Below are positions 17,804-26,616 of a DNA stretch of 64,000 nt, in pieces; position 1 is the first letter of the stretch; each line of letters starts with the position of its first letter. The notes under the pieces are model-generated. The model was not told the DNA's origin and made no database searches. It saw nothing but the letters and a program-made list of their open reading frames with translations. Origin of the DNA: Rheinheimera sp. SA_1 (GTDB taxonomy: Bacteria > Pseudomonadota > Gammaproteobacteria > Enterobacterales > Alteromonadaceae); NCBI RefSeq assembly GCF_001669775.1, contig NZ_LXWK01000016.1, positions 1 through 64,000 of the forward strand, read 5' to 3'. The position numbers and the translations under genes are program-made.

Positions 17804-19906
17804 CTAAAACTTTTGTGAGTGTATCCGAGTTTTGTCGAAATTACAGCCAAAATTTTCAGAAACTAAGGTGAAATTTATTGGCGCGTGCAATCCACGTCCT
17901 TGCAGCGCATCAATATGAATTGCCAGACAAATATCGGCGATCTCCAGATTCTCGACATGGGGTGCTATCACCCGGATGCCAATGCCATGACAAATATGGG
18001 TCATGGTCTCGACAAAAAAGCGGGTGTCGGCCTGTTGTAGCGCCCGGATATAACTGCCATCAATTTTGATGTAATCGATATTCAGCCCCTGCAAATAGCG
18101 GAATGAGCTGAAACTGGCGCCAAACCTTTCGATGGTAATTAACGCGCCAGCAGCTTTCACCGCATTGAAGAATTCACCGGCCGAAGCGATGGCGCCTAAG
18201 GTTGCCTGTTCGTTCACTTCAAACACTAATTTTGGTAACTGGTGCTGGTTCGCGCGGATGGTATTGCATAACCAGCGGGTAAACTGGCTGTCGTGCATGG
18301 CGCTTTTACTTAAATTGATGGCAAATGTCTGGCCTTTAAAATTCTGCAGACGGCTTAAAATGTAAGTGACCAGCGCTTTATCCAGCAGCAATGACACACC
18401 AAGCCGGTCGGCCATCGCAAATACATCCGATGACGCCAGTTGTTCACCGTCCGCGCAAAACTTGATGAAGGTTTCGACATACAACAACTGTTGCTGCTGA
18501 TATACCGGCTGTACTTCCATTTCAAACATCCGCTCCATGTCCGCGGAAATATGCAATTCAGTGTTACTGAAACCGGCAGCGGTATCGGAAACCACCGAGC
18601 GGGTGAAATGATGCAGAATTTCCTGCCAGTCGGAGCGTGATTTACCGGTCACCACAGGTTCAAGTTGCAATGCCAGCGCCGGTGATGGCTCGGCCTGTTG
18701 TTTCGCCTGCAAACCATCCAGCCGGCTTAAGCTGGCGCTTAAATCATCGTGTGGCGCCACCGGCAGTAAGGCAATACTGGCAAACCCATGTGGATATTGT
18801 TCAGTGTTAGCAATTTCAAAGGCTTGACGCACATGCATCGCAAATTCCTGCGAACTGGTGGTACCAAGCGTCGCCAGAATGGCAAATTCCGAACCCGACA
18901 ACCGGAACAGTTGGGCATGCTGTAAATTGCGGATCTGCGCCTGCAGCAGGCTGCTGGCTTTTTCGACGTATTGATCACCAGCGGCATAACCCTGGTTGTC
19001 ATTGACATCTTTTAACGATGGCAGTGCCACCAACGCCAGATAAGGCACATTGCCTTCGTCGTCTGGCCCGGCCTGTAAACTTAAATAAGATTGCACCAGC
19101 GCACGACGATTGGGCAGGGCGGTCAGGCTGTCAATATAAGCCTGCTGGTTCAGCTGTTCGGCGCGATCGGTCAGTTCAGTGAAACTACGTTTAACGTTTC
19201 CAACCATATGATTCAGCGCATACACCACAGCGCGCAGCTCTTTGGTCATTGGCAGATAACTTAAAAATTCAAAGCGTTTTTCTGCCAGCATTTCTGCTTG
19301 CTTTTCAATGTCTTTTAATGGTTGTAACACCACAAGCAATAACCAGTGCACCGCCATTAACGCGCCAAGACACAACAGTAAACTGGTCCAGAATACCGCT
19401 TTGGTGTGATCCCACAAACTGCTGTAGGCAAAACCTGGGTGCGCCTGTACTTTTAACACCCCGGCAATCCGCCAGCCGTCGTTTACTTCAGAATTCATCA
19501 CCGGCGGATGCAGCGGAAATAGCTGAATAAACCAGGCGGGGACACCTTGCACTTGCTCCGGGTTATTGCGGTCGAATACCAGTTCTTTTTTGGCGTTGCT
19601 AAAACTGATAGCGAGATAAGAGCCCGAGTCAAAAATGGCGGAAATCATGGTGTCAGCCAGAATCTTGTCATCACCGGATAAATAAGGGGAAATCGATAAA
19701 CCAAGGCTGTTGGCGGTATCCTGCGCCGAGCGCGCCAGTTGGTTGTCCAGATAACTGCGCATATTGCCGGTACTGACCAGCACAGTGGCCGCGAATGTAA
19801 TAATGGCCAATAAAATCAGTAGCACACTGAGCTGCGTACTTAAGGCGACCCCGTGTTTAAACAAGCTGTTGCTGGCGGGTTTAGCAACGTTTTGAGAGTT
19901 TGTCAT
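17804..19906 (-). CDS. lapD: LapD-type c-di-GMP receptor (degenerate GGDEF-EAL)
   Basis: Inner-membrane receptor that binds c-di-GMP and, when bound, holds the protease LapG inactive. The 700-residue protein has two membrane segments bracketing a LapD/MoxY-type periplasmic domain (about 50-170), then a HAMP-like stretch, a GGDEF domain whose catalytic motif is decayed to RLSGSEF, and an EAL domain whose E-A-L is replaced by VETFIKF while INLSKSAM and YIKIDGSYI remain. Loss of both catalytic motifs with fold retained is what LapD shows. ATG 19906 follows AAGGTAG. It is directly downstream of lapG. Confidence 0.88.
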   Translation of the reverse strand: MTNSQNVAKPASNSLFKHGVALSTQLSVLLILLAIITFAATVLVSTGNMRSYLDNQLARSAQDTANSLGLSISPYLSGDDKILADTMISAIFDSGSYLAISFSNAKKELVFDRNNPEQVQGVPAWFIQLFPLHPPVMNSEVNDGWRIAGVLKVQAHPGFAYSSLWDHTKAVFWTSLLLCLGALMAVHWLLLVVLQPLKDIEKQAEMLAEKRFEFLSYLPMTKELRAVVYALNHMVGNVKRSFTELTDRAEQLNQQAYIDSLTALPNRRALVQSYLSLQAGPDDEGNVPYLALVALPSLKDVNDNQGYAAGDQYVEKASSLLQAQIRNLQHAQLFRLSGSEFAILATLGTTSSQEFAMHVRQAFEIANTEQYPHGFASIALLPVAPHDDLSASLSRLDGLQAKQQAEPSPALALQLEPVVTGKSRSDWQEILHHFTRSVVSDTAAGFSNTELHISADMERMFEMEVQPVYQQQQLLYVETFIKFCADGEQLASSDVFAMADRLGVSLLLDKALVTYILSRLQNFKGQTFAINLSKSAMHDSQFTRWLCNTIRANQHQLPKLVFEVNEQATLGAIASAGEFFNAVKAAGALITIERFGASFSSFRYLQGLNIDYIKIDGSYIRALQQADTRFFVETMTHICHGIGIRVIAPHVENLEIADICLAIHIDALQGRGLHAPINFTLVSENFGCNFDKTRIHSQKF

Positions 19907-20017
19907 CACAACTACCTTTTTTTGTCTTGTTTTGGTTGGTGCTAACGAGTGCCAGAGCGGCTGCAGGGTCGGCGCACCCAGCCCGTAGCCGTTGGAATTT
20001 CGCCCGTCAGTCGATTG

Positions 20018-20680
20018 CTAATAACCCTGTTCAATCTTTTCAAGCACTGCCGTCCAGTTGGAAATGCCACTACTGTCTTTTACCCGTCGCCCCAGGCCGT
20101 TGGCTTTCGCCAGCCATAAACCACTGGCATTAAAGCTATAAATCGGTCGTAAGTCGGTGCGGTACTCCGCTAATTTAATCTCTTGATCCATATTATCCAG
20201 CACATAGGGCATGGCTTCAGGCTCTTCAAAATACACCAGCACCATATGCGGCTCGTTGACACTGAGCGCCCGCACGTACATCAGCCGCAGTTTTTCATCG
20301 CTGACGCCCATGGCGCGCAACGTAAAATATTTGGCCAGGGCGTAATCTTCACAGTCACCGGCGCCGGTGCCTAAAGTTTCTACTGGCGTTGCCCAATAAT
20401 CGGTTTTATTCCAGTGTTCTGAATCGGCGCTGTAGGCCACTTGCCGGTTAAAAAACTGATTTGCCAGATGGATGCGCTCCCAGTCTGCTTCGGTGCTGCC
20501 CTCTACAATCAGATCTCGCCACGAGGTAAAGCGCGTAACCGCGTCCTCGCCGTAACGTTGCTGCACGTCAGTAAAAAACGTGGCGCTGAAGGTGGTATCG
20601 GTGTAATTGGCACTGACCGTTAAACAACAGCCTGCCGTGACCAACCACAAAAAAGGTTTAAAATTCATAGACTCCGGCAT
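20018..20680 (-). CDS. lapG: LapG-type transglutaminase-like cysteine protease
   Basis: Periplasmic protease that clips the N-terminus of large surface adhesins, releasing them when c-di-GMP is low. The 220-residue protein has a signal peptide and the Cys-His-Asp triad of the family: GTGAGDCEDYALAKYF (Cys about 110), NEPHMVLVYF (His about 145) and YVLDNMDQ (Asp about 162). GTGAGDCED is the standard LapG motif. Two starts are possible, 20680 or 20668; GGAG lies close before the latter. It is followed by lapD. Its adhesin substrate is not in the window. Confidence 0.9.
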   Translation of the reverse strand: MPESMNFKPFLWLVTAGCCLTVSANYTDTTFSATFFTDVQQRYGEDAVTRFTSWRDLIVEGSTEADWERIHLANQFFNRQVAYSADSEHWNKTDYWATPVETLGTGAGDCEDYALAKYFTLRAMGVSDEKLRLMYVRALSVNEPHMVLVYFEEPEAMPYVLDNMDQEIKLAEYRTDLRPIYSFNASGLWLAKANGLGRRVKDSSGISNWTAVLEKIEQGY

Positions 20681-20837
20681 ATACCCGTCATCCTTGAAGT
20701 TGCAGGGGTGTTGACTTCGCGCTCTCGCTGAAGCGTCAGTCCGACCCAGTCACATAGGACAACTATGCTCCTGGGGACTCGCTCACTTGTCGCGGTTCCA
20801 CCGTGGCCATCCTGCATCTTCAATGATTTTGGTTATA
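20680..20837 (-). repeat. Long interspersed repeat, copy 2
   Basis: About 158 bp. Read on the minus strand it runs from AACCAAAATCATTGAAGATG to CAACTTCAAGGATGACGGG and matches the copy at 10333-10460 in the same relative order, with short extra insertions near both ends. It covers the 5' flank of lapG, so lapG transcription must start in or upstream of it. Confidence 0.8.
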
Positions 20838-20970
20838 GATCACTGTTGAATACCGCCCTCGAAGCAGCAGCGCGCTGGGCAAGCGTACTTCCGGCAGCCG
20901 AGATTAACACAAGTGTTTGAAAATCATCAAACATCGTAAAATAGCGGACTGCCAACTGCGCTGTAAAAAA

Positions 20971-21070
20971 GTAGGGCGCGACTCAGCCGCAGGCTAGTCC
21001 GCCATCAAGCCGCGCCATGTCAAATCACGCTCTGGCGTACTGCCGCTAACGCGGCGAGTAGCGCCCTACA
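20971..21070. repeat. REP/BIME-like palindromic pair, copy A
   Basis: A GTAGGGCGCGACTCAGCCG unit (from 20971) faces a GGCGTACTGCCGCTAACGCG...CGCCCTAC unit (to 21070) in inverted orientation, separated by about 25 bases. The same units recur at 50300-50478 and 60143-60241. Their GTAGGGCG...GCGCC ends resemble bacterial REP elements that occur in inverted pairs. Confidence 0.7.
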
Positions 21071-21387
21071 ATTATGATGCAGATGTACAGGTTATATGGG
21101 TAAAACTTATCTGGCATCAGCGGTTGCGCGACACTCATTTCGAAATAATTACTGATTGTCGTTTGCATAAAAACCCCAAAAAAGTTATAAATGCCAGCTA
21201 TTCCAAGGGGGAAAACGGGGCGCAGTTCACAAGTCGCACCGATGCCAACAGGGCATATATATTGTAGATGGAACTGCAACGCCACTTTGCCAATAGCTCT
21301 CTTAGCGACACCGCTCAGGGCAAAGATGCAAAAAGGTGCGGTTCCATCAGTTAATCTTCACTTCCACTATGGAACAGGATGTTATTG

Positions 21388-22332
21388 ATGGTTCATAAAG
21401 CTTCACAAGAATCTCATTATGGCAAACGTACCGATGACAGTCTGAAAGTCACCCGGGCCGTTATTCCGGTGGCTGGACTTGGCACCCGGATGTTACCCGC
21501 CACCAAAGCCATGCCCAAAGAAATGCTGACGGTGGTCGACAAACCGCTGATCCAGTATGTGGTCCAGGAAGCCGTTGCGGCTGGGATCACCGAAATTGTG
21601 CTGGTGACTCACTCTTCAAAAAACATGATTGAAAACCATTTTGACACCAGTTTCGAACTTGAAGCTGCGCTGGAAAAACGGGTAAAACGTCAGTTACTGG
21701 AAGAAGTTCGCAATATCACACCAAAAAACGTCACCGTGATTTCCGTGCGTCAGCCACAGGCTTTGGGCCTGGGCCATGCCATTTTGTGCGCGCGGCCGGT
21801 GGTGCGAAACCATCCTTTTGCGGTGTTATTGCCGGACGTGATTGTTGATCAGTACCAAAGTAACCTGAAAAAAGACAACTTATCGGCGATGATCCGGCGT
21901 TACAACGAATCCGGTCATAGCCAGGTGATGGTGGAGCCGGTGCCGGCAGAACTGGTGAATCAATACGGTATTGTGGATGTTGATGGCATTTCGCTGCACC
22001 AGGGTGAAAGTGCCTGCATTACCGACATGGTCGAAAAACCGGATATTGATGATGCGCCAAGTAACTTCGCTATTACCGGCCGTTACGTGCTGTCGCCAAC
22101 CATCTGGGATTTACTGGAATTTACGCCACCAGGCGCCGGTGATGAAATTCAGCTAACCGACGCGCTGCATCAACTGCGGTTATTAGAAGTGCTGGAAGCC
22201 TATCATATCAAAGGCAAATCTCACGATTGTGGCAACAAACTGGGTTACGCGCTGGCGAATGCCGAATACGCGTTAAATTCCGGTTTTGGTGCGCAGTACA
22301 AAGAGCGGCTGTTGCAGCTATTGGCTAAGTAG
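21388..22332 (+). CDS. galU: UTP-glucose-1-phosphate uridylyltransferase
   Basis: Makes UDP-glucose from UTP and glucose-1-phosphate, the precursor for EPS hexoses and UDP-glucuronate. It shows the nucleotide-binding loop [21 protein letters not shown], the [13 protein letters not shown] segment, [23 protein letters not shown] and DMVEKP. Of two ATGs (21379 and 21388) the second has AGGA at a better distance. Length of about 314 residues is normal. It stands at the head of the EPS locus, 200 bases before the epimerase gene, with REP-like repeats between. Confidence 0.96.
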   Translation: MVHKASQESHYGKRTDDSLKVTRAVIPVAGLGTRMLPATKAMPKEMLTVVDKPLIQYVVQEAVAAGITEIVLVTHSSKNMIENHFDTSFELEAALEKRVKRQLLEEVRNITPKNVTVISVRQPQALGLGHAILCARPVVRNHPFAVLLPDVIVDQYQSNLKKDNLSAMIRRYNESGHSQVMVEPVPAELVNQYGIVDVDGISLHQGESACITDMVEKPDIDDAPSNFAITGRYVLSPTIWDLLEFTPPGAGDEIQLTDALHQLRLLEVLEAYHIKGKSHDCGNKLGYALANAEYALNSGFGAQYKERLLQLLAK

Positions 22333-22360
22333 AGCGCAGCTCACAGTCATTCGATACCCT

Positions 22361-22488
22361 GTAGGTCCGATAAGCGCAGCGCTATCTGACATGATGCAAA
22401 ACAAGGCGTTTACACTGGCGGTTCAATCGACGAACTGCAAGGTAACCGCCGTAGGTCCGATAAGCGCAGCGCCATCGGACAGCCCTAC
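22361..22488. repeat. Second REP-like family, two direct copies
   Basis: GTAGGTCCGATAAGCGCAGC occurs at 22361 and again at 22451, each followed by GC(T/C)ATC(T/G)GAC. The second copy continues to CCCTAC and folds into a GTAGG-TCCGAT...ATCGGA-CCCTAC hairpin. They fill the space between galU and the epimerase gene and could trim or stabilise the galU transcript 3' end. Confidence 0.7.
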
Positions 22489-22536
22489 GATCAGCGCTCA
22501 ACACTGTAAACCGACGAGTTCGGTAAAGGATAAACA

Positions 22537-23550
22537 ATGAAGTTTCTGGTAACAGGCGCCGCAGGTTTTATTGGCAGTAAAGTGGCTGAAGAGCTGGCAC
22601 TGCAAGGCCATCAGGTGGTGGGGATCGACAACCTGAACGACTACTATGATCCGGCGTTAAAACTGGCGCGGCTGCAACGTATTCAGCAACAGCTTGCACC
22701 AACCAATAGCACTGAATTGTTTCGGTTTATTAAACTCGATTTGGCTGATCGCGACGGTATCGCCAACTTATTCGCCACTGAAAAATTCCAAAGGGTCATT
22801 CACCTCGGCGCTCAAGCCGGTGTGCGTTATTCCATTGATAATCCAATGGCTTACGTCGACTCTAACCTGACTGGCATGATGACCATTTTAGAAGGTTGCC
22901 GCCATCACAAAGTTGAGCATCTGGTGTACGCCAGCTCCAGCTCAGTCTATGGCAACCAGCAAAAAGTGCCGTTTAGCGAAACCGACCCGGTCGACACACC
23001 CATTTCACTGTACGCCGCCACCAAAAAATCGAACGAGCTGATGGCACACACCTACAGCCATTTATATCAGCTGCCAACCACCGGTTTGCGGTTTTTCACC
23101 GTATACGGCCCCTGGGGCAGACCCGATATGGCGCCCTGGAAATTTACCAAAGCCATTCTGGAAGGCCAGGCTATTGATGTGTACAACCACGGCAAGCTGA
23201 TGCGCGACTTTACCTATATTGATGATATCGTTGAAGGTGTTTTGCGTATTCAGGATCTGGTTCCGGCAAGTCCAAATTACCCAACACAGCTGAACAGTAA
23301 CCCTTATTACGCCTTATATAACATCGGCAATAACCAGCCGGTAGCACTGGAAGATTTTATCAGCGCCATCGAAAATGCCGCTGGCGTCAAAGCGCAGAAA
23401 AATTATCTGCCGATGCAAGCAGGGGACGTGTATCAGACTTATGCCGATGTGAGTTTATTGCAGCACGCGGTTGGGTTTAAGCCAGCGACTTCGTTAATAG
23501 ATGGGATGCAGAAGTTTGTGGATTGGTATCTCGATTTTTCTTCTGAATAA
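22537..23550 (+). CDS. NAD-dependent sugar epimerase, UDP-glucuronate 4-epimerase type
   Basis: Short-chain dehydrogenase/reductase-type epimerase of 337 residues. It has the NAD loop TGAAGFIGSKVAEEL, the GIDNLNDYYDPALK segment typical of the UDP-glucuronate/galacturonate epimerases, the catalytic Ser region ASSSSVYG, and the YAATKK motif with the catalytic Tyr and Lys. AAGGAT precedes the ATG. Likely product is UDP-galacturonate for EPS, but related UDP-glucose epimerases are not excluded. A UDP-glucose dehydrogenase to supply UDP-glucuronate is not in the window. Confidence 0.87.
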   Translation: MKFLVTGAAGFIGSKVAEELALQGHQVVGIDNLNDYYDPALKLARLQRIQQQLAPTNSTELFRFIKLDLADRDGIANLFATEKFQRVIHLGAQAGVRYSIDNPMAYVDSNLTGMMTILEGCRHHKVEHLVYASSSSVYGNQQKVPFSETDPVDTPISLYAATKKSNELMAHTYSHLYQLPTTGLRFFTVYGPWGRPDMAPWKFTKAILEGQAIDVYNHGKLMRDFTYIDDIVEGVLRIQDLVPASPNYPTQLNSNPYYALYNIGNNQPVALEDFISAIENAAGVKAQKNYLPMQAGDVYQTYADVSLLQHAVGFKPATSLIDGMQKFVDWYLDFSSE

Positions 23551-23607
23551 TTATAATTTTTCGTACTTTGCACTGAACATTATAAATAGCATAATTTTGG
23601 ACATAAA

Positions 23608-24879
23608 TTGATATTAAGACGAAGTTCAACAATTTCAATATTAATACTCTGTATTTTTTTGATTCAGAATTTTTTAATGAAATTATCATTTATAGAGCCA
23701 GGCGGCTGGGTTGCTCAGATCGATGAACTCGCTGTTCTGTCTTCTGTACTATTCTTCTTATTATTTCATAAAATGTTGATTTACAGAATAAAGTCATTAC
23801 GCCAGCCATTTATGATGTTTGGTGCTTATCTATTGATATCTATTGTTTCGTCAATTTTTGGTGTAGTCGTCTTAAATCAGTTTTTGCTACAGTTTTCACT
23901 AGATTTAAAGCCATTTATAATAATTGTGCTTCTTTGTCTTTGTTATGATGATTTTGCTGTCACGAGATTTGAAAAACTTATAAAAGCAATTATTTTAATA
24001 AACGTTCCATTTGTGCTTTGGCAGTTCCTCTTTAGCAATAGTTATGATGTGATTTTTGCTAACGGATCTCATTTTGGTCTTGTGTATGGTGCTGATGGAA
24101 GTGAATACTCGAGGGCTGCTGGTGCATTTTGGTTTACCGGTATTTATGCGGTATTCTGCTCTTTGGCAATTGGTTTTTTTGCATCAAAGTTAATGATCGA
24201 GAAAAAACTTATTGCTGCCGACTGGGGCTTTTTCTTCACGGCTATACTTTTGCTTTTCGTGTCACTTTCTCGCGGTGAAATAGTTTCATGTTTGATATCC
24301 TGTGTTGCGGTGTATTTTTTTTATTCTGGGACTCGTTACGTAAAACCAATAACTTTAATCGCCGTATTAGCTGTCTTAATCGTTGTATTAATTTTATCTT
24401 CAGCAGAGATTGAAAAATGGTTAGTTGAGTTGGGCTTGATAAGCGGGTCGATTGATTTAGCACCGCGTGCGATTTTTATGCAATCTGCATTAGATATTTC
24501 TACTGACTATTTTCCATTTGGAGCTGGTTTAGGTTCATTTGGCGGTAGAGCTGCAGTAGATTATGACTCTGTGTTTTTTTATAAGTATTTAATCAGCCAT
24601 GAGTGGTATTTTAATTTTGGATTTTTTCTAACAGATACATTCTGGCCAAAAGTAATTGCAGAGTCAGGATATATTGGTACGTTTTTATACTTCTTTGGTT
24701 TTTTGTTTTTTCTCCGAAAGGCGACGGAAAGAAAAAACTTATCTTCTGTATATTCGTTGTTCGCAATAGTTTTTATACTAATAAATAGTCTATCCGCACC
24801 AGTACTGAACGATGCATTTTCAATAGCCTTTGTATTCTTCTTGTTTTATGGATCTTGCCTTAAGAGTGCATCGAGATGA
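23608..24879 (+). CDS. Polysaccharide polymerase-like (Wzy) membrane protein
   Basis: A 423-residue protein with around ten predicted membrane segments and a central hydrophilic loop carrying SRGEIVSC and, later, PFGAGLGSFGGRAAVDYD, a region often seen in O-antigen polymerases. Sequence is otherwise weakly conserved, as usual for Wzy. It starts with TTG at 23608 (GGAC upstream) or ATG at 23695. DNA here is strikingly AT-rich compared with galU. The stop overlaps the next gene's start (ATGA). Polymerase role is inferred from topology and position before a flippase. Confidence 0.7.
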   Translation: MILRRSSTISILILCIFLIQNFLMKLSFIEPGGWVAQIDELAVLSSVLFFLLFHKMLIYRIKSLRQPFMMFGAYLLISIVSSIFGVVVLNQFLLQFSLDLKPFIIIVLLCLCYDDFAVTRFEKLIKAIILINVPFVLWQFLFSNSYDVIFANGSHFGLVYGADGSEYSRAAGAFWFTGIYAVFCSLAIGFFASKLMIEKKLIAADWGFFFTAILLLFVSLSRGEIVSCLISCVAVYFFYSGTRYVKPITLIAVLAVLIVVLILSSAEIEKWLVELGLISGSIDLAPRAIFMQSALDISTDYFPFGAGLGSFGGRAAVDYDSVFFYKYLISHEWYFNFGFFLTDTFWPKVIAESGYIGTFLYFFGFLFFLRKATERKNLSSVYSLFAIVFILINSLSAPVLNDAFSIAFVFFLFYGSCLKSASR

Positions 24880-26051
24880 ATCCAAAAATTATTGAGAATT
24901 TTTTTGTATTTTTCTCAGCTTCATTTTCCGGAGGGTACAAAATATTCGCGGTATTTCTTATTACGCTATTATTTCCAGTTGCTTTCGTTCAAGAGTTTAA
25001 TACCTACTACTTTATAGTTTTAATTTGCGTTTCTTTGGGAGTTATGCCGTTAGCCTCAATGATGACTGCTCAAAAATTTTCTCTGACCGGATTGGCGAAG
25101 CTAGTTTGGCTAATGTTCTTTTCACTCACAGCATGCGGTATCGTCGTAGTTTTTCAGAACGAGCTGGCCATAAGGTTTGATGTTAATTTATTTATTGCTT
25201 TACTGGTTTCAGTTTTTTTCGTTGGTGGTTACGAGATAGCTAGGCGAGAATTGGCCAATAGCAGGTCTTTTCAGCAAGTATTTATTTGCGGCGTTATATC
25301 TACGTTACTGTTTCTACTTGTTTTTTTTGCTGATCGTTATCAATACTCCGATCCAGTTTCTATGATTCTATTTTTTTCGATTTGTTTTGGTTTGCCCATA
25401 TTCGGTAGCATTATTGCTAAGCAGCGAGGAGCTTCGTTTTTTGGCGGAGTAAAACCTTTCGAGTTCATTAAAAATTATACATCCGCATGTATATCGAACT
25501 CCTCTTCGAGCTTAATTGCATATTTATTACCACTTACTTTGGTTTCATTGTTGCAATCTGATATTTCGCCTTATTTAGCAGTTATATTCAGCGCTGCGAA
25601 TTTATTCATGCTGGTTCCCCGTTATATGGCCGAAAAAAATATTCCGTTGATGAGGAATGGTGGGGATCTCGCATCTATTGCTGGCAAAACATTTTTTACT
25701 ACGTTGGTTTACCTGTCATTCATTTTTTTGTGCGCATTTATAGCGTTTTTAACCATCGATATTCGTGATTTTTGGCTGTATTTTTTACTTTTTTCTTCAC
25801 TGCAATTAACTCAGCTGACATTGCCGTATTCGAATGTGTTGATGGTCAATAATAATTTTTCGTTGTTACTCAAAATAAATATTTTTGGCTTAGCGCCATA
25901 TGCACTATTGTTGTTTCTGTTTTTTTGTTCTAGTACTAATTTACAAATAAGTTACATGATTATTTTGTTGTACATGCTCAGCAGTGTAATAAAGACGATA
26001 TTAACCCGAACTTACTGTCAGCGCATTTTTCAAACTCCGAGGAACGTATGA
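24876..26051 (+). CDS. Polysaccharide flippase-like (Wzx/MATE-like) membrane protein
   Basis: A 391-residue, highly hydrophobic protein with about 10-12 membrane segments and few charged residues, in an EPS locus between a polymerase-like and an acetyltransferase gene. This topology and place suit a Wzx flippase that moves undecaprenyl-linked repeat units across the membrane. No strong motif is seen, so the call is by topology and context. It overlaps the genes on both sides by 4 bases, so the three are coupled. AT-rich like its neighbours. Confidence 0.6.
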   Translation: MNPKIIENFFVFFSASFSGGYKIFAVFLITLLFPVAFVQEFNTYYFIVLICVSLGVMPLASMMTAQKFSLTGLAKLVWLMFFSLTACGIVVVFQNELAIRFDVNLFIALLVSVFFVGGYEIARRELANSRSFQQVFICGVISTLLFLLVFFADRYQYSDPVSMILFFSICFGLPIFGSIIAKQRGASFFGGVKPFEFIKNYTSACISNSSSSLIAYLLPLTLVSLLQSDISPYLAVIFSAANLFMLVPRYMAEKNIPLMRNGGDLASIAGKTFFTTLVYLSFIFLCAFIAFLTIDIRDFWLYFLLFSSLQLTQLTLPYSNVLMVNNNFSLLLKINIFGLAPYALLLFLFFCSSTNLQISYMIILLYMLSSVIKTILTRTYCQRIFQTPRNV

Positions 26052-26479
26052 AGCTTTATCGGATAGGTAATTTTTTATATAAAAAAAGGATTCCTGTTTT
26101 ACCTAAGATTATTGACGTCCTGATCCGGCTCGTACATAACTGTGCTGTTTACTCGGAGACTTCAATTGGAACGGGTACAGCTTTCGGCTATGGAGGAATC
26201 GCTGTTGTTATCCACAAGAGGAGCATAATAGGTAACAATTGTATGATCGGTTCAAATGTAACAATAGGAGGTCGTTCGAAAAGTGCCGATGTGCCAGTAA
26301 TAGGCGACAACGTTTATATTGCGACTGGGGCAAAGATTTTGGGTTCCGTTAGGATTGGCAATAATGTAGTTGTTGGTGCAAATGCTGTTGTGATCACCGA
26401 TGTACCAGCTAATTGTGTAGTTGCAGGAGTCCCTGCAAAAATAATTAGACAAAACATCGATCCAAAAGATTATTACTGA
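26048..26479 (+). CDS. Serine acetyltransferase-like hexapeptide acyltransferase
   Basis: Left-handed beta-helix O-acetyltransferase of 143 residues. Visible hexapeptide turns are SIIGNNCMIGSNVTIGG, PVIGDNVYIATGAKILG and VRIGNNVVVGANAVV, closing with the CysE-like VPANCVVAGVPAKII. GAGGAACGT precedes the ATG. It is too short for a real CysE and lacks the N-terminal helical domain, so sugar acetylation in EPS is more likely than cysteine synthesis. Acyl donor is probably acetyl-CoA. Coupled to the flippase gene. Confidence 0.82.
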   Translation: MKLYRIGNFLYKKRIPVLPKIIDVLIRLVHNCAVYSETSIGTGTAFGYGGIAVVIHKRSIIGNNCMIGSNVTIGGRSKSADVPVIGDNVYIATGAKILGSVRIGNNVVVGANAVVITDVPANCVVAGVPAKIIRQNIDPKDYY

Positions 26480-26616
26480 AAATTAAAAAAAATATTTTAT
26501 GAAATTCTAATCTTGTAACAAATCACTAGTTTTCAACAGACTGTACGATTTTTTAAATGGAAATTTTTAAAACGATATATGAATGATTTTTTCTAGATAT
26601 TAAGTAGAGCTGCGCA

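Larger units (their letters stand above)
20669..21387. other. Repeat-rich intergenic region between lapG and galU
   Basis: About 720 bases without a gene. It carries the long interspersed repeat (20680-20837) and a REP/BIME-like pair (20971-21070). The rest (about 21071-21378) probably holds the galU promoter; short open frames there show no family features. A CAGGGCAAA stretch near 21318 recalls the start of a c-di-GMP riboswitch but the rest of the consensus is absent. Confidence 0.5.

Noticed and set aside
21316-21360. CAGGGCAAA...GCAAAAAGG stretch before galU, like a c-di-GMP-I riboswitch
   Set aside because: Only the first few bases fit; the GACGCAAAGCC core and the paired helices of the consensus are not present.
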